Shown: one piece after another, positions 17,519-26,258 of the stretch | Numbering within the stretch: position 1 is the stretch's first letter | Layout of the letters: each line of letters starts with the position of its first letter | Assembly: GCF_039540405.1 (NCBI RefSeq) | Contig: NZ_BAABEY010000012.1 | Span: forward strand, 62,001 to 126,000 | Source: Ravibacter arvi | GTDB taxonomy: Bacteria > Bacteroidota > Bacteroidia > Cytophagales > Spirosomataceae | DNA length: 64,000 bases | Direction: 5' to 3' | Translations under genes and position numbers: made by a program | The notes under the pieces: model-generated | The model's database searches: none | What the model was told of the DNA's origin: nothing | Seen by the model: the letters and a program-made list of their open reading frames with translations, nothing else

Positions 17519-17848
17519 GCCATCTGATTTCTTTTATCTGTAAAGAACGAAGTAATGTAGCTTTTTTGCTAAAAAACCGCCAAATATTTGCACGTCGCTA
17601 CTGAAAGGCCCCGGTGTCCCACAGGCGGAGTCTGCCCTACCGTATTGCGGGTAAAACGAAGCATCCGCCCGATAAAAAACGAATGGTCCGAAGACAATCA
17701 GCAACACAACCGGGAGCAGGCTCATTTATTCCGAAATCAGATTATTCACACAAAAAATCAACTATATTCAACCCTGCCAAAACAGGAGCGTGGTGAGCGC
17801 CCTGTTATTTGAAAGACAGAATTAAAAAAAAGCCGATTATTTCAAAAC
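17519..17848. other. Intergenic region, 330 bp
   Basis: The gap lies between the divergent GWxTD and arfB genes. I see short open frames but none with a convincing start or composition, no exact TAnnTTTG element for either gene, no tRNA and no clear hairpin. Promoters for both flanking genes are expected here. Confidence 0.5.
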
Positions 17849-18256
17849 ATGACCTTACTGGAAAAACTGCTTCCGGAACTCAGCTTCCAGACCGCGCGAA
17901 GCGGTGGAAAGGGCGGCCAGAACGTAAACAAGGTTGAGAGCAAAGTTGAATTGAGGTTCGACATTCAAAATTCGGAAGTTCTGACCGAAGAGGAGAAGAA
18001 AATTCTTCTGAACAAGTTAAGAAATCGCGTTACCGCTGAAGGAATACTTGTTTTATATCACCAGACGGAACGCTCACAGCTTGCCAATAAGGAACTTGTG
18101 ATCGGCAAATTCGGAACGCTTCTACGCAACGCATTAACAAAATTACCACCGAGAAAACCAACGCGGCCAACCAAAGCTTCGGTCCTTGCCAGGCAAAAAG
18201 CCAAAAGCCACCGGTCCGAAAGAAAGGCCGGTCGCCGGAAAACAGGATGGGAGTAA
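17849..18256 (+). CDS. arfB: Alternative ribosome-rescue factor ArfB (YaeJ)
   Basis: A 135-residue peptidyl-tRNA hydrolase of the ICT1/YaeJ family. It has the release-factor GGQ loop (RSGGKGGQNVNKVESKVEL, G22-G23-Q24) and then a strongly basic C-terminal tail (from KPTRPTKASVLARQKAKSHR on) that in E. coli ArfB enters the empty mRNA channel of stalled ribosomes. Length agrees with E. coli (140). The stop codon (18254-18256) is the first three bases of a heptad-repeat hairpin, so the transcript goes straight from coding sequence into the repeat. Confidence 0.93.
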   Translation: MTLLEKLLPELSFQTARSGGKGGQNVNKVESKVELRFDIQNSEVLTEEEKKILLNKLRNRVTAEGILVLYHQTERSQLANKELVIGKFGTLLRNALTKLPPRKPTRPTKASVLARQKAKSHRSERKAGRRKTGWE

Positions 18257-18320
18257 GGGGTGAGGTTTGAGGTGTAAGGTATGAGTACACCCTCACCCCT
18301 CACACCTCACATCTCACCCC
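18254..18320. repeat. Heptad-repeat hairpin at the arfB stop codon
   Basis: Five forward heptads (TAAGGGG, TGAGGTT, TGAGGTG, TAAGGTA, TGAGTAC; 18254-18288) are followed directly by four inverse ones (ACCCTCA, CCCCTCA, CACCTCA, CATCTCA; 18289-18316) and CCCC. The two arms are complementary, giving a long stem with almost no loop. The first unit contains the arfB TAA. It ends 19 bp before the GMC oxidoreductase ATG. Confidence 0.9.
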
Positions 18321-18339
18321 TACCAACAACATTCAAACT

Positions 18340-20058
18340 ATGAATCTTAACCTCAAATCAAAAACGCAGAACTCGTACGATGCTATCGTTGTCGGGTCGG
18401 GAATAAGCGGCGGTTGGGCCGCAAAGGAACTCACTGAAAAAGGCCTCCGGGTTTTGTTGCTGGAACGCGGTCCCGATGTAAAACATATCGAGGGTTATGA
18501 AACCGCATTAAAAGCGCCCTGGGAATTTCCGCACCGTGGAAGGCTCACCAATGAAGTAAAGGAAAACTACCCGGTTCAGGCCAGGAAATACGCGCTTACC
18601 GAGGCGACAACCGGCTTGATGACACAGGACATACGATATCCCTACCTGGAAGCCAAACCTTTTCAATGGACCCGTGCTTTTGTTGTGGGGGGGCGCTCAT
18701 TGGTTTGGGGCCGGCAGAGCTACCGTTGGAGTGACCTCGACTTTGAAGCCAACCTGAAAGACGGGCACGGCGTTGACTGGCCCATCCGATACAAAGACCT
18801 TGCTCCCTGGTATGACTACGTAGAACGGTTCATAGGGGTCAGCGGCTCCGCTGAAGGATTGCCGCAGCTGCCGGATGGCGTCTTTCAGGCGCCTATGGAA
18901 TTAAGCTGCGTCGAGCAGCACGTCAGATCGGCAATTGAACAAAAATGGAAGGTCAGCCGCAAGCTCATGATCGGGAGGTCTGCCAACCTCACCGCTCCTA
19001 CCCCCGAACAGCTTCAACTGGGGCGCGCCTCCTGTCAGTTCCGGAACCTCTGCTCCAGAGGCTGCCCTTACGGTGCCTACTTCAGCACCCAATCGGCTAC
19101 CCTCCCGGCAGCCATGGCAACCGGTCGCCTGACACTCAGGCCCAACTCCCTTGTTCATGAAGTAATTTTTGACGAAAACAGAGGCAGGGCAACCGGTGTC
19201 AAAGTGATCGACCAGGAAAGCAAAGAAGAAATAATCTTCCACGCCCGGGTGATTTTCCTGAATGCTTCGACGATGGCTACCAATTTTTTACTCCTCAATT
19301 CTACCTCCCCGCGCTTTCCGGAAGGGCTCGGCAACAACGAAACCGCAAGCCTGGGGAAATTCATCATGGATCACCACCAGTCTGCCGGGGCCAAAGGCAC
19401 CTTCCGGGACTTCAATAACAAATATTTTTTTGGACGGCGGGCTAACGGAATTTACGTGGCCAGGTACCGCAACTACCTCGAAAAGGGCGACGGATATTTC
19501 CGCGGCTTCGGCTACCAGGGAGGCGGCTCAAGGGGGGGATGGCAGCGCGGGACATCAACAAAAGGCTTTGGCGCCGGCTTCAAAGACAAGCTGAGCGCTC
19601 CCGGCGATTGGAGCATGAACCTCAACGGCTACGGAGAATGCCTCCCGTACGAAGAAAACCGGGTATACCTCGACCGGACCCGGAAAGATCCCTGGGGCCT
19701 GCCCATGCTGGTGGCTGATGCGGAATACCGCGAAAATGAGAAAGCGATGCGCAAAGACATGATGAGTGACGCCGCGGAAATGCTCGAAGCTGCGGGCGCA
19801 ACTGACATCAGCACCTTCGATGATATCAAGTACATCGGTTTCTGCACCCATGAAATGGGAGGCGTAAGGATGGGTAGGGATCCGAAAACATCGATTCTCA
19901 ACCAATGGAATCAATTTCACCAGGTTCCCAATCTCTTTGCCACCGACGGTTCGGCTATGACTTCCTCCAGCTGTTCCAACCCGTCACTGACCTACATGGC
20001 TCTTACCGCCCGCGCGGCCGACTATGCCGTTACCGCTATGAAGAAAAACGAATTTTAA
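18340..20058 (+). CDS. GMC-family FAD-dependent oxidoreductase
   Basis: A 572-residue flavoprotein. The FAD-binding loop GSGISGG (19-25) is near the N-terminus, and the C-terminal GMC signature region reads VPNLFATDGSAMTSSSCSNP with a preceding His (CTHEMGGVRMG). A Cys pair lies in CQFRNLCSRGCPYGAYFST (about 228-246). It resembles the Bacteroidota GMC enzymes that oxidise sugars or glycosides (gluconate 2-dehydrogenase / 3-keto-glycoside type). Those usually have a small subunit-3 partner gene next door; none is here. There is no clear Tat or Sec signal. Substrate not determined. Confidence 0.85.
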   Translation: MNLNLKSKTQNSYDAIVVGSGISGGWAAKELTEKGLRVLLLERGPDVKHIEGYETALKAPWEFPHRGRLTNEVKENYPVQARKYALTEATTGLMTQDIRYPYLEAKPFQWTRAFVVGGRSLVWGRQSYRWSDLDFEANLKDGHGVDWPIRYKDLAPWYDYVERFIGVSGSAEGLPQLPDGVFQAPMELSCVEQHVRSAIEQKWKVSRKLMIGRSANLTAPTPEQLQLGRASCQFRNLCSRGCPYGAYFSTQSATLPAAMATGRLTLRPNSLVHEVIFDENRGRATGVKVIDQESKEEIIFHARVIFLNASTMATNFLLLNSTSPRFPEGLGNNETASLGKFIMDHHQSAGAKGTFRDFNNKYFFGRRANGIYVARYRNYLEKGDGYFRGFGYQGGGSRGGWQRGTSTKGFGAGFKDKLSAPGDWSMNLNGYGECLPYEENRVYLDRTRKDPWGLPMLVADAEYRENEKAMRKDMMSDAAEMLEAAGATDISTFDDIKYIGFCTHEMGGVRMGRDPKTSILNQWNQFHQVPNLFATDGSAMTSSSCSNPSLTYMALTARAADYAVTAMKKNEF

Positions 20059-20079
20059 CCGGATAACCGCACCCAAATA

Positions 20080-20125
20080 AACGTCGTCTACCGGCGGTGA
20101 ACCCTGGCCAATAGACGACGTTTTA
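20080..20125 (+). terminator. Terminator-like hairpin after the GMC gene
   Basis: An 11-bp perfect stem (AACGTCGTCTA, 20080-20090, with TAGACGACGTT, 20112-20122) around a 21-nt loop, followed by a short T run (the stem's last TT plus two more). It lies between two convergent genes. Confidence 0.65.
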
Positions 20126-20141
20126 AAAACCTTGGTACCGA

Positions 20142-21050
20142 TTAACGGACAGAGAAAGTCCCCTCTCCTATAAGAAAGCCTTCGCAAAACAGTTGTACCG
20201 CGTAGTTGCCGGAGGTAAAATCACCGCTCCGGTCATACAATATGCTCACATCCTGATTGTTGTTGGTGTAATCCACCTCTTTTGAATAGGTATACTGGTG
20301 CGTCTCCCCGTTGTATTGGAAAGTTCCCGAGCCGGTACCCGTGTCGGAAATTGTAGCGCCATTGGGGTCGAGAATTCTCAGGTAGACCAGCTTGGTTCCC
20401 GTCTCTGACAGCGGGTTTTTCTCAAGCATAAAATCCACCCTGATTTTATCTACCCGTTTCGACTTCACTTTTTCACCTTCCCGGACTTTCCCTTTAGAAG
20501 AGACCGCATAGGTTTTCACATTCCGGGCTTTTAACGCCGAAGCAATGTGCACTTTCCCGGCAAGTTCCTCTGTTTTTGCCAGTGCGCCCGACAGTGAATC
20601 CCTTACAGTTGCTCTTTCCTGGGTCAGCGTTTGGTTGGCGGTAGTCAGCTCTTCCTTTTCACTGAGAAGCTGCTGATTCTCCTGGCGCAATTGTGCGATT
20701 TCCTCGTCTTTCTGCTTAAGGAAAGTCTCGTATTCTTTAATTTTGCCGCCCAGATTGGCATTTCCTTTACGGAGTGACGCACGGTCAGCCTCAAGTTGCT
20801 GCTTCATCTTGGTCAGCTCTGCCAGGTCGCCGCCCAAACCTTCTACCTCGGCGATTTTCTCGTCCAGCTTCCGCGAAATACTGTCGAGTTTCATTTCCAT
20901 GCCGGCCAGTTCAGTGACCTTTGCCTGAATGTCCTGGGTTTGCTTGCCCGAAAGCTGTTTTTCCTGGTAATACAGATAGGCGAAGACGCCCGCCAGAATG
21001 GTCATAATTACTAATGCGGCGAGGATCCCGGAGTTACTTTTCTTTTCCAT
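20142..21050 (-). CDS. Membrane-anchored coiled-coil protein of unknown function
   Basis: A 302-residue protein: one N-terminal membrane helix (about 9-27, ILAALVIMTILAGVFAYLYY), a long coiled coil (about 30-165, rich in Glu/Lys/Leu heptads) and a C-terminal beta-rich domain (about 175-302, with VDKIRVDFMLEKNPLS and SILYDRSGDFTSGNYAVQLF). The layout is common in Bacteroidota and is often mislabelled as SMC-like because of the coiled coil. It has no ATPase motif. The topology puts the globular part in the periplasm, where it may recognise envelope material; this is inference. Confidence 0.75.
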   Translation of the reverse strand: MEKKSNSGILAALVIMTILAGVFAYLYYQEKQLSGKQTQDIQAKVTELAGMEMKLDSISRKLDEKIAEVEGLGGDLAELTKMKQQLEADRASLRKGNANLGGKIKEYETFLKQKDEEIAQLRQENQQLLSEKEELTTANQTLTQERATVRDSLSGALAKTEELAGKVHIASALKARNVKTYAVSSKGKVREGEKVKSKRVDKIRVDFMLEKNPLSETGTKLVYLRILDPNGATISDTGTGSGTFQYNGETHQYTYSKEVDYTNNNQDVSILYDRSGDFTSGNYAVQLFCEGFLIGEGTFSVR

Positions 21051-21356
21051 AGATTGTGATGGTTTTTTTGAGTGTTACAGCAAAAACCATACCATAATCC
21101 GAACGCTTCATCATGAGGGGCCAGAAGGAAGTACTGATACCGTAATAGTGGCTAAAACCGGCCAGATCGGTGTTTTTCAACAAACAGTTTGCTCCAATCA
21201 CCGGAATCATCGCTTTCCGCAAAGTGTGGAAATCTGTGTCGGACAGCCTGTCAACAAGAAAGCCGGGAAAATGTGCAATTTCTTAAGTGTTTTGTATTTT
21301 TGCGCCAAACAGAACGGCCGGTGCCGCCGTTACCATCAATACCAGATTACAAAGCA
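21051..21356. promoter_or_regulatory. Divergent intergenic region with a YebC promoter element
   Basis: A 306-bp gap between the coiled-coil gene and the yebC-like gene. It contains TATTTTTG at 21295-21302, an exact TAnnTTTG -7 element 54 bp before the yebC start; no good TTG lies at the right distance. Short open frames here (for example 21034-21222 minus) have no support as genes. No RNA gene seen. Confidence 0.5.
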
Positions 21357-22070
21357 ATGGGAAGAGCCTTTGAATATCGCAAAGCGAGAAAATTTAAACG
21401 TTGGGGCCAGATGGCCAAAGTGTTCACCAGGATAGGCAAGGATATTGTTCTGGCCATTAAGAACGGAACGGCCGACCCGGCCACCAATTCAAGGCTGAGA
21501 GCAGTTCTGCAGAACGCGCGGGCGGCCAACATGCCCAAAGAAAACGTGGAGCGTGCCATCAAAAGGGCTACCTCCAAAGACCAGGAAGATTACAAGGAGA
21601 TGGTCTACGAAGGATACGGACCGCATGGGATTGCCATACTCGTCGAAAGCACTACCGATAACCCGACCCGAACAGTAGCGAACGTCAGAAGCTATTTCAA
21701 CAAGCTGGGCGGCAGCCTGGGCACCACCGGTATGCTCGACTTTATCTTCGAGCGCAAATGCATTTTCAAGGTCAGGAAAGACGGAGTTGACCTGGATGAA
21801 CTGGAGCTGGAGCTGATCGATTTCGGCGCAGACGATGTTTTCCTGGACGAAGAAAGCGGTCTTATTTTTATTTACGGTGAATTCACTGCTTTCGGAGCTT
21901 TGCAGCACCACCTCGAAGAAAACAATTTCGAGCTCGTTGAAGCGGATTTCGAGCGGATTCCGAACGACATGAAAAGCCTTGAACCCGACCAGGTTGCCGA
22001 GGTGGAGAAGCTCATCGAGAAAATTGAAGAAGACGACGACGTTCAACGGGTCTTCCACAACATGGAATAA
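21357..22070 (+). CDS. YebC/PmpR-family regulator or translation factor
   Basis: A 237-residue protein of the TACO1/YebC family: starts MGRAFEYRKARKFKRWGQMA, continues with NARAANMPKENVERAIKRAT and YEGYGPHGIAILVE, and ends in the acidic EEDDDVQRVFHNME. Family members were described as DNA-binding regulators (PmpR) and, more recently, as factors that relieve ribosome stalling at proline-rich stretches. The longer frame from 21189 has 56 extra codons that lie upstream of and across the promoter, so the ATG at 21357 is the start. A bidirectional terminator follows immediately. Confidence 0.93.
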   Translation: MGRAFEYRKARKFKRWGQMAKVFTRIGKDIVLAIKNGTADPATNSRLRAVLQNARAANMPKENVERAIKRATSKDQEDYKEMVYEGYGPHGIAILVESTTDNPTRTVANVRSYFNKLGGSLGTTGMLDFIFERKCIFKVRKDGVDLDELELELIDFGADDVFLDEESGLIFIYGEFTAFGALQHHLEENNFELVEADFERIPNDMKSLEPDQVAEVEKLIEKIEEDDDVQRVFHNME

Positions 22071-22097
22071 AAAAAAGCCCTTCTCAGGGCTTTTTTT
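22071..22097. terminator. Bidirectional rho-independent terminator
   Basis: AAAAAAGCCCT (22071-22081), loop TCTC, AGGGCTTTTTTT (22086-22097). The A run and T run make it work on both strands. It begins at the base after the yebC-like stop codon and ends 1 bp before the convergent DUF4834 gene's stop. Confidence 0.92.
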
Positions 22098-22098
22098 C

Positions 22099-22347
22099 TT
22101 ACTTATCCTTGATCTCTTCGTAGTCGATATAGTCTCCTCCTTTTATCGTTCCCGATCGGTCCCGGGGCTGGTGATCAACATGTATTCCATCTTTTTCTTC
22201 CCTTTTGCGGAAAGCCTCATTCGCGCGCCGCTGTTCTTTCACCAGCTTACGTCCTACTAAAAGATGTAATAAAAACCTGCGGAAAACGGGCACAAAAATG
22301 ATCAGGGCAATAAAGATCAAAAGAATATTTAAAATGAATTTAAACAT
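22099..22347 (-). CDS. DUF4834 family small membrane protein
   Basis: An 82-residue protein: one N-terminal membrane helix (about 3-24, FILNILLIFIALIIFVPVF), a basic stretch (GRKLVKEQRRANEAFRKREE) and an acidic tail ending in YIDYEEIKDK. This matches the DUF4834 family of Bacteroidota, whose function is unknown. The tail with spaced Tyr and acid residues is its most conserved part. It lies alone between a terminator and a weak promoter. Confidence 0.8.
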   Translation of the reverse strand: MFKFILNILLIFIALIIFVPVFRRFLLHLLVGRKLVKEQRRANEAFRKREEKDGIHVDHQPRDRSGTIKGGDYIDYEEIKDK

Positions 22348-22367
22348 TGTCCAACACTTAAGGCTTA

Positions 22368-22375
22368 CAAAATTA
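22368..22375 (-). promoter_or_regulatory. -7 element for the DUF4834 gene
   Basis: On the minus strand TAATTTTG (22375-22368), an exact TAnnTTTG, 20 bp before the ATG at 22347. No clear TTG at -33. Confidence 0.4.
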
Positions 22376-22481
22376 TTCCAATTGAATATATAAAGTAAAC
22401 GAAAAAAAACTGAAAATATTCAGCTTCGTTTATGAAAGGCCCAAAACGGGCCACCAGCGGTGGCGACCGGTGAGAAACGGC

Positions 22482-23375
22482 CTAGAATTCCTCAGAGTAC
22501 AAATCGTACTCGTCCGCACCCAATCCGCCGAGAATAGTTTCCGCCACGTACTTGGCCTCTACATTATGTCCCTGTCCTTTCAGCGTATACAGTGAATTCG
22601 GCACTTTAAGAGCAAGCAGGCGCTCACGTAGCAGGGTCTGTTGACGGACCGCTACAGACCCGTCATCCAGGCCGTAGAGCAAAATGGTCCGGGGCGCATC
22701 AGCCGATGCCAGATGAACCGGGCTTGCCTTCACCAGCACCTCCTCGTTTTTTTTCCGTTCGTCATACCCGGTTAGTCCTTTGATGTCATTAATCAGCGTC
22801 GGCGTAAGGTATTTGGCAGAAGCAAGCTCGGTAATGGCGCTCATCCCGAGCACGGTGTGAATCTTCTTCTTTCCGAGGGTGTAAGCATAGGAAAGCGCGA
22901 GGTGAGCACCCGCACTTGCGCCCATAATCGCAAACCGGTCGGCGCGGATATTGTATTTCGCAACATTTCGTCGCAGGTAGCTCACACAACTGTCAATGTC
23001 CGCCATTTGCTGTTCAAACATTGTTTTGCGCGGATCTAATACCGTTATGGTATAGTTAATGTTCACAATGGTGAGATTTTTCCTCGCCTTCATTACCTCG
23101 TCTACCGAAGGCTGAAGGAACCATTTATCGCCAAAAAACCAATTCCCGCCATGTATCATGATCATCACCTCGGAAGGTCGCTCATATACACTTTCCGGGA
23201 AAAAAACGTCTACACGCTGATAGGGATTCTTTCCGTAGGCCACGTCACGGTCTTCCTTATAGCGCACGATCGGGTCATTGATCTTTGAATCAAACTCCCT
23301 GGAGCTGAGGCTCAACTGATCGCATGACGCAAATAATAAAACGGGGAATGCCCAAAATAGCAACTTCCAGCTCAT
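22482..23375 (-). CDS. Lipoprotein alpha/beta hydrolase (BD-FAE/carboxylesterase-like)
   Basis: A 297-residue predicted lipoprotein: MSWKLLFWAFPVLLFASC, Cys18. The esterase fold is shown by the oxyanion motif HGGNW (75-79), nucleophile elbow G-A-S154-A-G and a late His in GQGHNVEAKY; the acid is probably in LYGLDDGSVAV. Such enzymes hydrolyse acetyl, aryl or peptide esters on the cell surface or in the periplasm. The frame stays open to 23582 but the extra 69 residues overlap the next gene; the ATG at 23375 makes the lipobox signal. Substrate unknown. Confidence 0.85.
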   Translation of the reverse strand: MSWKLLFWAFPVLLFASCDQLSLSSREFDSKINDPIVRYKEDRDVAYGKNPYQRVDVFFPESVYERPSEVMIMIHGGNWFFGDKWFLQPSVDEVMKARKNLTIVNINYTITVLDPRKTMFEQQMADIDSCVSYLRRNVAKYNIRADRFAIMGASAGAHLALSYAYTLGKKKIHTVLGMSAITELASAKYLTPTLINDIKGLTGYDERKKNEEVLVKASPVHLASADAPRTILLYGLDDGSVAVRQQTLLRERLLALKVPNSLYTLKGQGHNVEAKYVAETILGGLGADEYDLYSEEF

Positions 23376-23473
23376 CGCAAATTTGCAATTAAATACGCCT
23401 GTCTTCGACGGGACTACCCCGGCGAAGAAAAACTTACTTAACGGCAAAAATAGCGGACCGGGCCGTATTGCAG

Positions 23474-24661
23474 TTAGATTTTGATGAAAATCTTCCGGAC
23501 ATACATCCAGCGCAGGATGAGCCACATGAGCAAAAGCTGGAGCATCCCCGCGACCAGCACCTGGTAAGGTTCGCCAAACCAATTCGCGTAGCCGGCCCCA
23601 AAATGAATCTTAAGCGAGTCGTCTATGAACCTGGGAAGCACATCGGCCATTACGTACGCGGCAATTGAATTCGCACCAATTACCTTCAGGAAATAGAACG
23701 GTTTCTCAATGCCGGCCACATCGGTAAGAAGATAGAAGACCGCAAGCAGGAGAAAACACCATCCGCCGCTCCAGAGCACCCAGCCGGGTGTCCAGATCCG
23801 TTTCACGATAGGATTGACTCCCAGTGCCGACAGCAGGAAACCGGCCGCCAGCAATATAACGCCAATCACGATAAACTTCCTGAGCAGCTCCCTGTTCCTG
23901 TCCCTGAGCCACTGTCCGGCAAAAAGCCCGAGCACCATTGTGGCCAGCGTCGGGATAAAACTAAGCGTTGCATAGCCGCCGCTATTGAAAAGGAAAGGCT
24001 TTTCCCTGGGAAAGAGGTTGAGAAACCAGCGATCAAAAGCCCAGGCCGGATTGGTGTTCTTATTCCAGTGCGCTGCAAATCCCTTCAGATGATGCTCCCA
24101 GTCGGCTGTAACGCCGGTCTGGCTCCAGTCAAAACCCGGACCAGGCAGCGGGTACATGGCAAAGAAAAGCCAGTAGCCGATCAGGATGGCGCCGAAAGCC
24201 CCCCATTGAACCGGTCGTTTTACAAATGCCAGCGCGAATAAAAAGGGATAACCCAGACCTATTTGCGTGAGGGTATCCTCGAATGTAAAGTTTGTCTGGG
24301 CGCTGTGCATGGAACGCAGGAATATACCCAAAAGCACTAAAATAAGCGCTCGTTTAAGCGTATGAAGCCACAGCGAACCGGCGCCCATTCCCCTGCCCTT
24401 CCGGGACAGAAGCGAAAAAGGCATGGCCACCCCTACCAGGAAAGAAAACGAGGGCTGAATCAGATCATGAAGCGTACAGCCTATCCAGGGCACATGAGAT
24501 TGCTGATCAGCCAGGAAAGCCCAGAAAGAACTTTCCGGGAGCGCTTTTGAAACCTGGCGCAACCGCAGCACCTCGGCAAGCATAAGAAACATCACAAACC
24601 CCCTGTAAACATCTACGGAAACGACGCGTTGAGGTAATGCCTGATTGACTTTAGCACACAT
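23474..24661 (-). CDS. HGSNAT-like membrane acyltransferase (DUF5009/COG4299)
   Basis: A 395-residue polytopic protein with about ten membrane helices. The N-terminus RVVSVDVYRGFVMFLMLAEV and the following HVPWIGCTLHDLIQPSFSF match the family of heparan-alpha-glucosaminide N-acetyltransferase (HGSNAT), whose conserved first-loop His lies in that second motif. In Bacteroidota these genes often occur with polysaccharide-use genes and are thought to move acetyl groups across the membrane onto sugars. It lies 98 bp upstream of the esterase gene on the same strand, so acetylation and deacetylation may be paired; this pairing is inferred. Confidence 0.85.
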   Translation of the reverse strand: MCAKVNQALPQRVVSVDVYRGFVMFLMLAEVLRLRQVSKALPESSFWAFLADQQSHVPWIGCTLHDLIQPSFSFLVGVAMPFSLLSRKGRGMGAGSLWLHTLKRALILVLLGIFLRSMHSAQTNFTFEDTLTQIGLGYPFLFALAFVKRPVQWGAFGAILIGYWLFFAMYPLPGPGFDWSQTGVTADWEHHLKGFAAHWNKNTNPAWAFDRWFLNLFPREKPFLFNSGGYATLSFIPTLATMVLGLFAGQWLRDRNRELLRKFIVIGVILLAAGFLLSALGVNPIVKRIWTPGWVLWSGGWCFLLLAVFYLLTDVAGIEKPFYFLKVIGANSIAAYVMADVLPRFIDDSLKIHFGAGYANWFGEPYQVLVAGMLQLLLMWLILRWMYVRKIFIKI

Positions 24662-24806
24662 ACATTTTTAATAAAACGGAGATCTTTAAAAGTAAAGGGT
24701 TGACACTCTGCCTTATGTTGTAATACCGAAAAGCGTCAATCAGGGCTACGCCTACTCTTAAAAAAATGTTTTCCTGTTTTAACTGGCAGCTGATGCCCAT
24801 ACCTGA

Positions 24807-24814
24807 TAAATTTG
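24807..24814 (+). promoter_or_regulatory. -7 element for murC-ftsQ-ftsA-ftsZ
   Basis: TAAATTTG (24807-24814), an exact TAnnTTTG, 30 bp before the murC ATG at 24845; the -33 region is poor. Its position rules out the upstream ATG at 24812 as the start. If real, the second dcw block has its own promoter. Confidence 0.5.
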
Positions 24815-24844
24815 CAATTTTGCAACCACATCAAAACCGGATTT

Positions 24845-26230
24845 ATGGAACTAGGCCAGGGATACCAGAATGTATTCTTTGTAGGTATCGGAGGCATCGG
24901 CATGAGTGCTATCGCGAGATGGTTTCATGTCAACGGCTACCAGGTAGCCGGGTATGACCGTACCCCGACACCGCTTACTGCAGCGCTACAGGAAGAAGGA
25001 ATCCGGATCATTTTTGAAGATTCCCGTAGTGCTATACCCGCCGGTTTCTCGGAAACTTCCGGCACACTGGTGGTCTTTACCCCGGCTATTCCAAAGGATA
25101 GTGAAATTCTGTCCTACTTCCGGGACAGCGGTTTCGACCTCCGGAAAAGGTCCCAGATTCTCGGCTTGCTGGCGGCTGAAATGACCACCATCGCTATCGC
25201 AGGAACGCACGGAAAGACTACCACTTCCAGTATGACTGCGCATATCGTCAGGTCATCGGGAATCAATTGCGCGGCTTTTCTCGGCGGCATAACCAACAAC
25301 TACCAGAGTAATTTTCTGCTCAACCAACCCGCCGCCAATATGAAAGACGTGGTATGCGTGGTGGAAGCCGACGAATTTGACCGGTCATTTCTGACCCTTT
25401 TTCCGCATGTTGCCGTGGTAACCTCCACCGATGCCGATCACCTGGATATTTACGGGAACCACAACGAATTACTTTCTTCCTTCCAGAATTTTGTAGACCA
25501 GGTCGATCGGGACGGGAAGTTTTTTCTCAGGAAAGGACTCTCCTTGCGAGGCCCCGCGAATACGTACGCTTATGGTCTCGACGAAGGAGATTACCATGCG
25601 GGGAATATTCGCGTTGAAGCAGCCAGGTTTGTATTCGATATTCATACGCCTTCCGGCATCGTCAGGGACATCCGGTTGCAGGCGCCCGGCTTTCATAACG
25701 TAGAGAACGCAGTAGCCGCCTGCGCGGCCGCCCTTGCAGTAGGCGTCACGCATGAACAGGTCCGGGACGGCCTGAATTCATTCAAAGGCGTAAAAAGACG
25801 ATTTGAATTTGTATTGGAGGGGCCGCATGTGCAGATTGATGATTATGCGCATCATCCCGCCGAAATCGCCGCTTTCCTGAAATCTGTAAAAGCGCTTTAC
25901 CCGGGCAAGCCGGTTACGGCGGTTTTCCAACCGCACCTTTTCACGCGTACCCGCGATTTTGCCGACGGATTTGCCGAAAGCCTGGCGCTCGCCGATCAGA
26001 TTTACCTGCTCGATATTTATCCGGCGCGTGAGCTTCCTATCGAAGGAGTGGACGCCGGAATGCTGCTGGCAAAGATCCCGAAACAGTCGAAACAGCTCGT
26101 AGGCCGGGAAGAATTGCTGGAATTGGTAAAGAAATCTCCCCCCGAAATTCTTGTTACAATAGGGGCCGGCGATATCGACAAATTGGTATCTCCGATTAAA
26201 TCGATTTTGCAACCATCTAATATTCCATAA
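24845..26230 (+). CDS. murC: UDP-N-acetylmuramate--L-alanine ligase MurC
   Basis: A 461-residue Mur ligase that adds L-Ala to UDP-MurNAc in peptidoglycan synthesis. The N-terminal UDP-binding loop is GIGGIGMSAIARW (about 13-25), the ATP loop GTHGKT is at 120-125, followed by VVEADEFDRSF and the C-terminal DDYAHHPAEI and VFQPHLFTRT motifs. The start at 24845 (MELGQGYQNVFFVGIGG) is preferred over 24812 because of the promoter position. It begins the murC-ftsQ-ftsA-ftsZ run; murG, its usual upstream neighbour, is absent, and an acyltransferase gene diverges instead. Confidence 0.97.
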   Translation: MELGQGYQNVFFVGIGGIGMSAIARWFHVNGYQVAGYDRTPTPLTAALQEEGIRIIFEDSRSAIPAGFSETSGTLVVFTPAIPKDSEILSYFRDSGFDLRKRSQILGLLAAEMTTIAIAGTHGKTTTSSMTAHIVRSSGINCAAFLGGITNNYQSNFLLNQPAANMKDVVCVVEADEFDRSFLTLFPHVAVVTSTDADHLDIYGNHNELLSSFQNFVDQVDRDGKFFLRKGLSLRGPANTYAYGLDEGDYHAGNIRVEAARFVFDIHTPSGIVRDIRLQAPGFHNVENAVAACAAALAVGVTHEQVRDGLNSFKGVKRRFEFVLEGPHVQIDDYAHHPAEIAAFLKSVKALYPGKPVTAVFQPHLFTRTRDFADGFAESLALADQIYLLDIYPARELPIEGVDAGMLLAKIPKQSKQLVGREELLELVKKSPPEILVTIGAGDIDKLVSPIKSILQPSNIP

Positions 26231-26258
26231 TTTATAAAGATTTATTAATATTACACCC

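Noticed and set aside
21034..21222. Small gene of 62 codons on the minus strand
   Set aside because: Overlaps the coiled-coil gene start, with no start signal or recognisable family.
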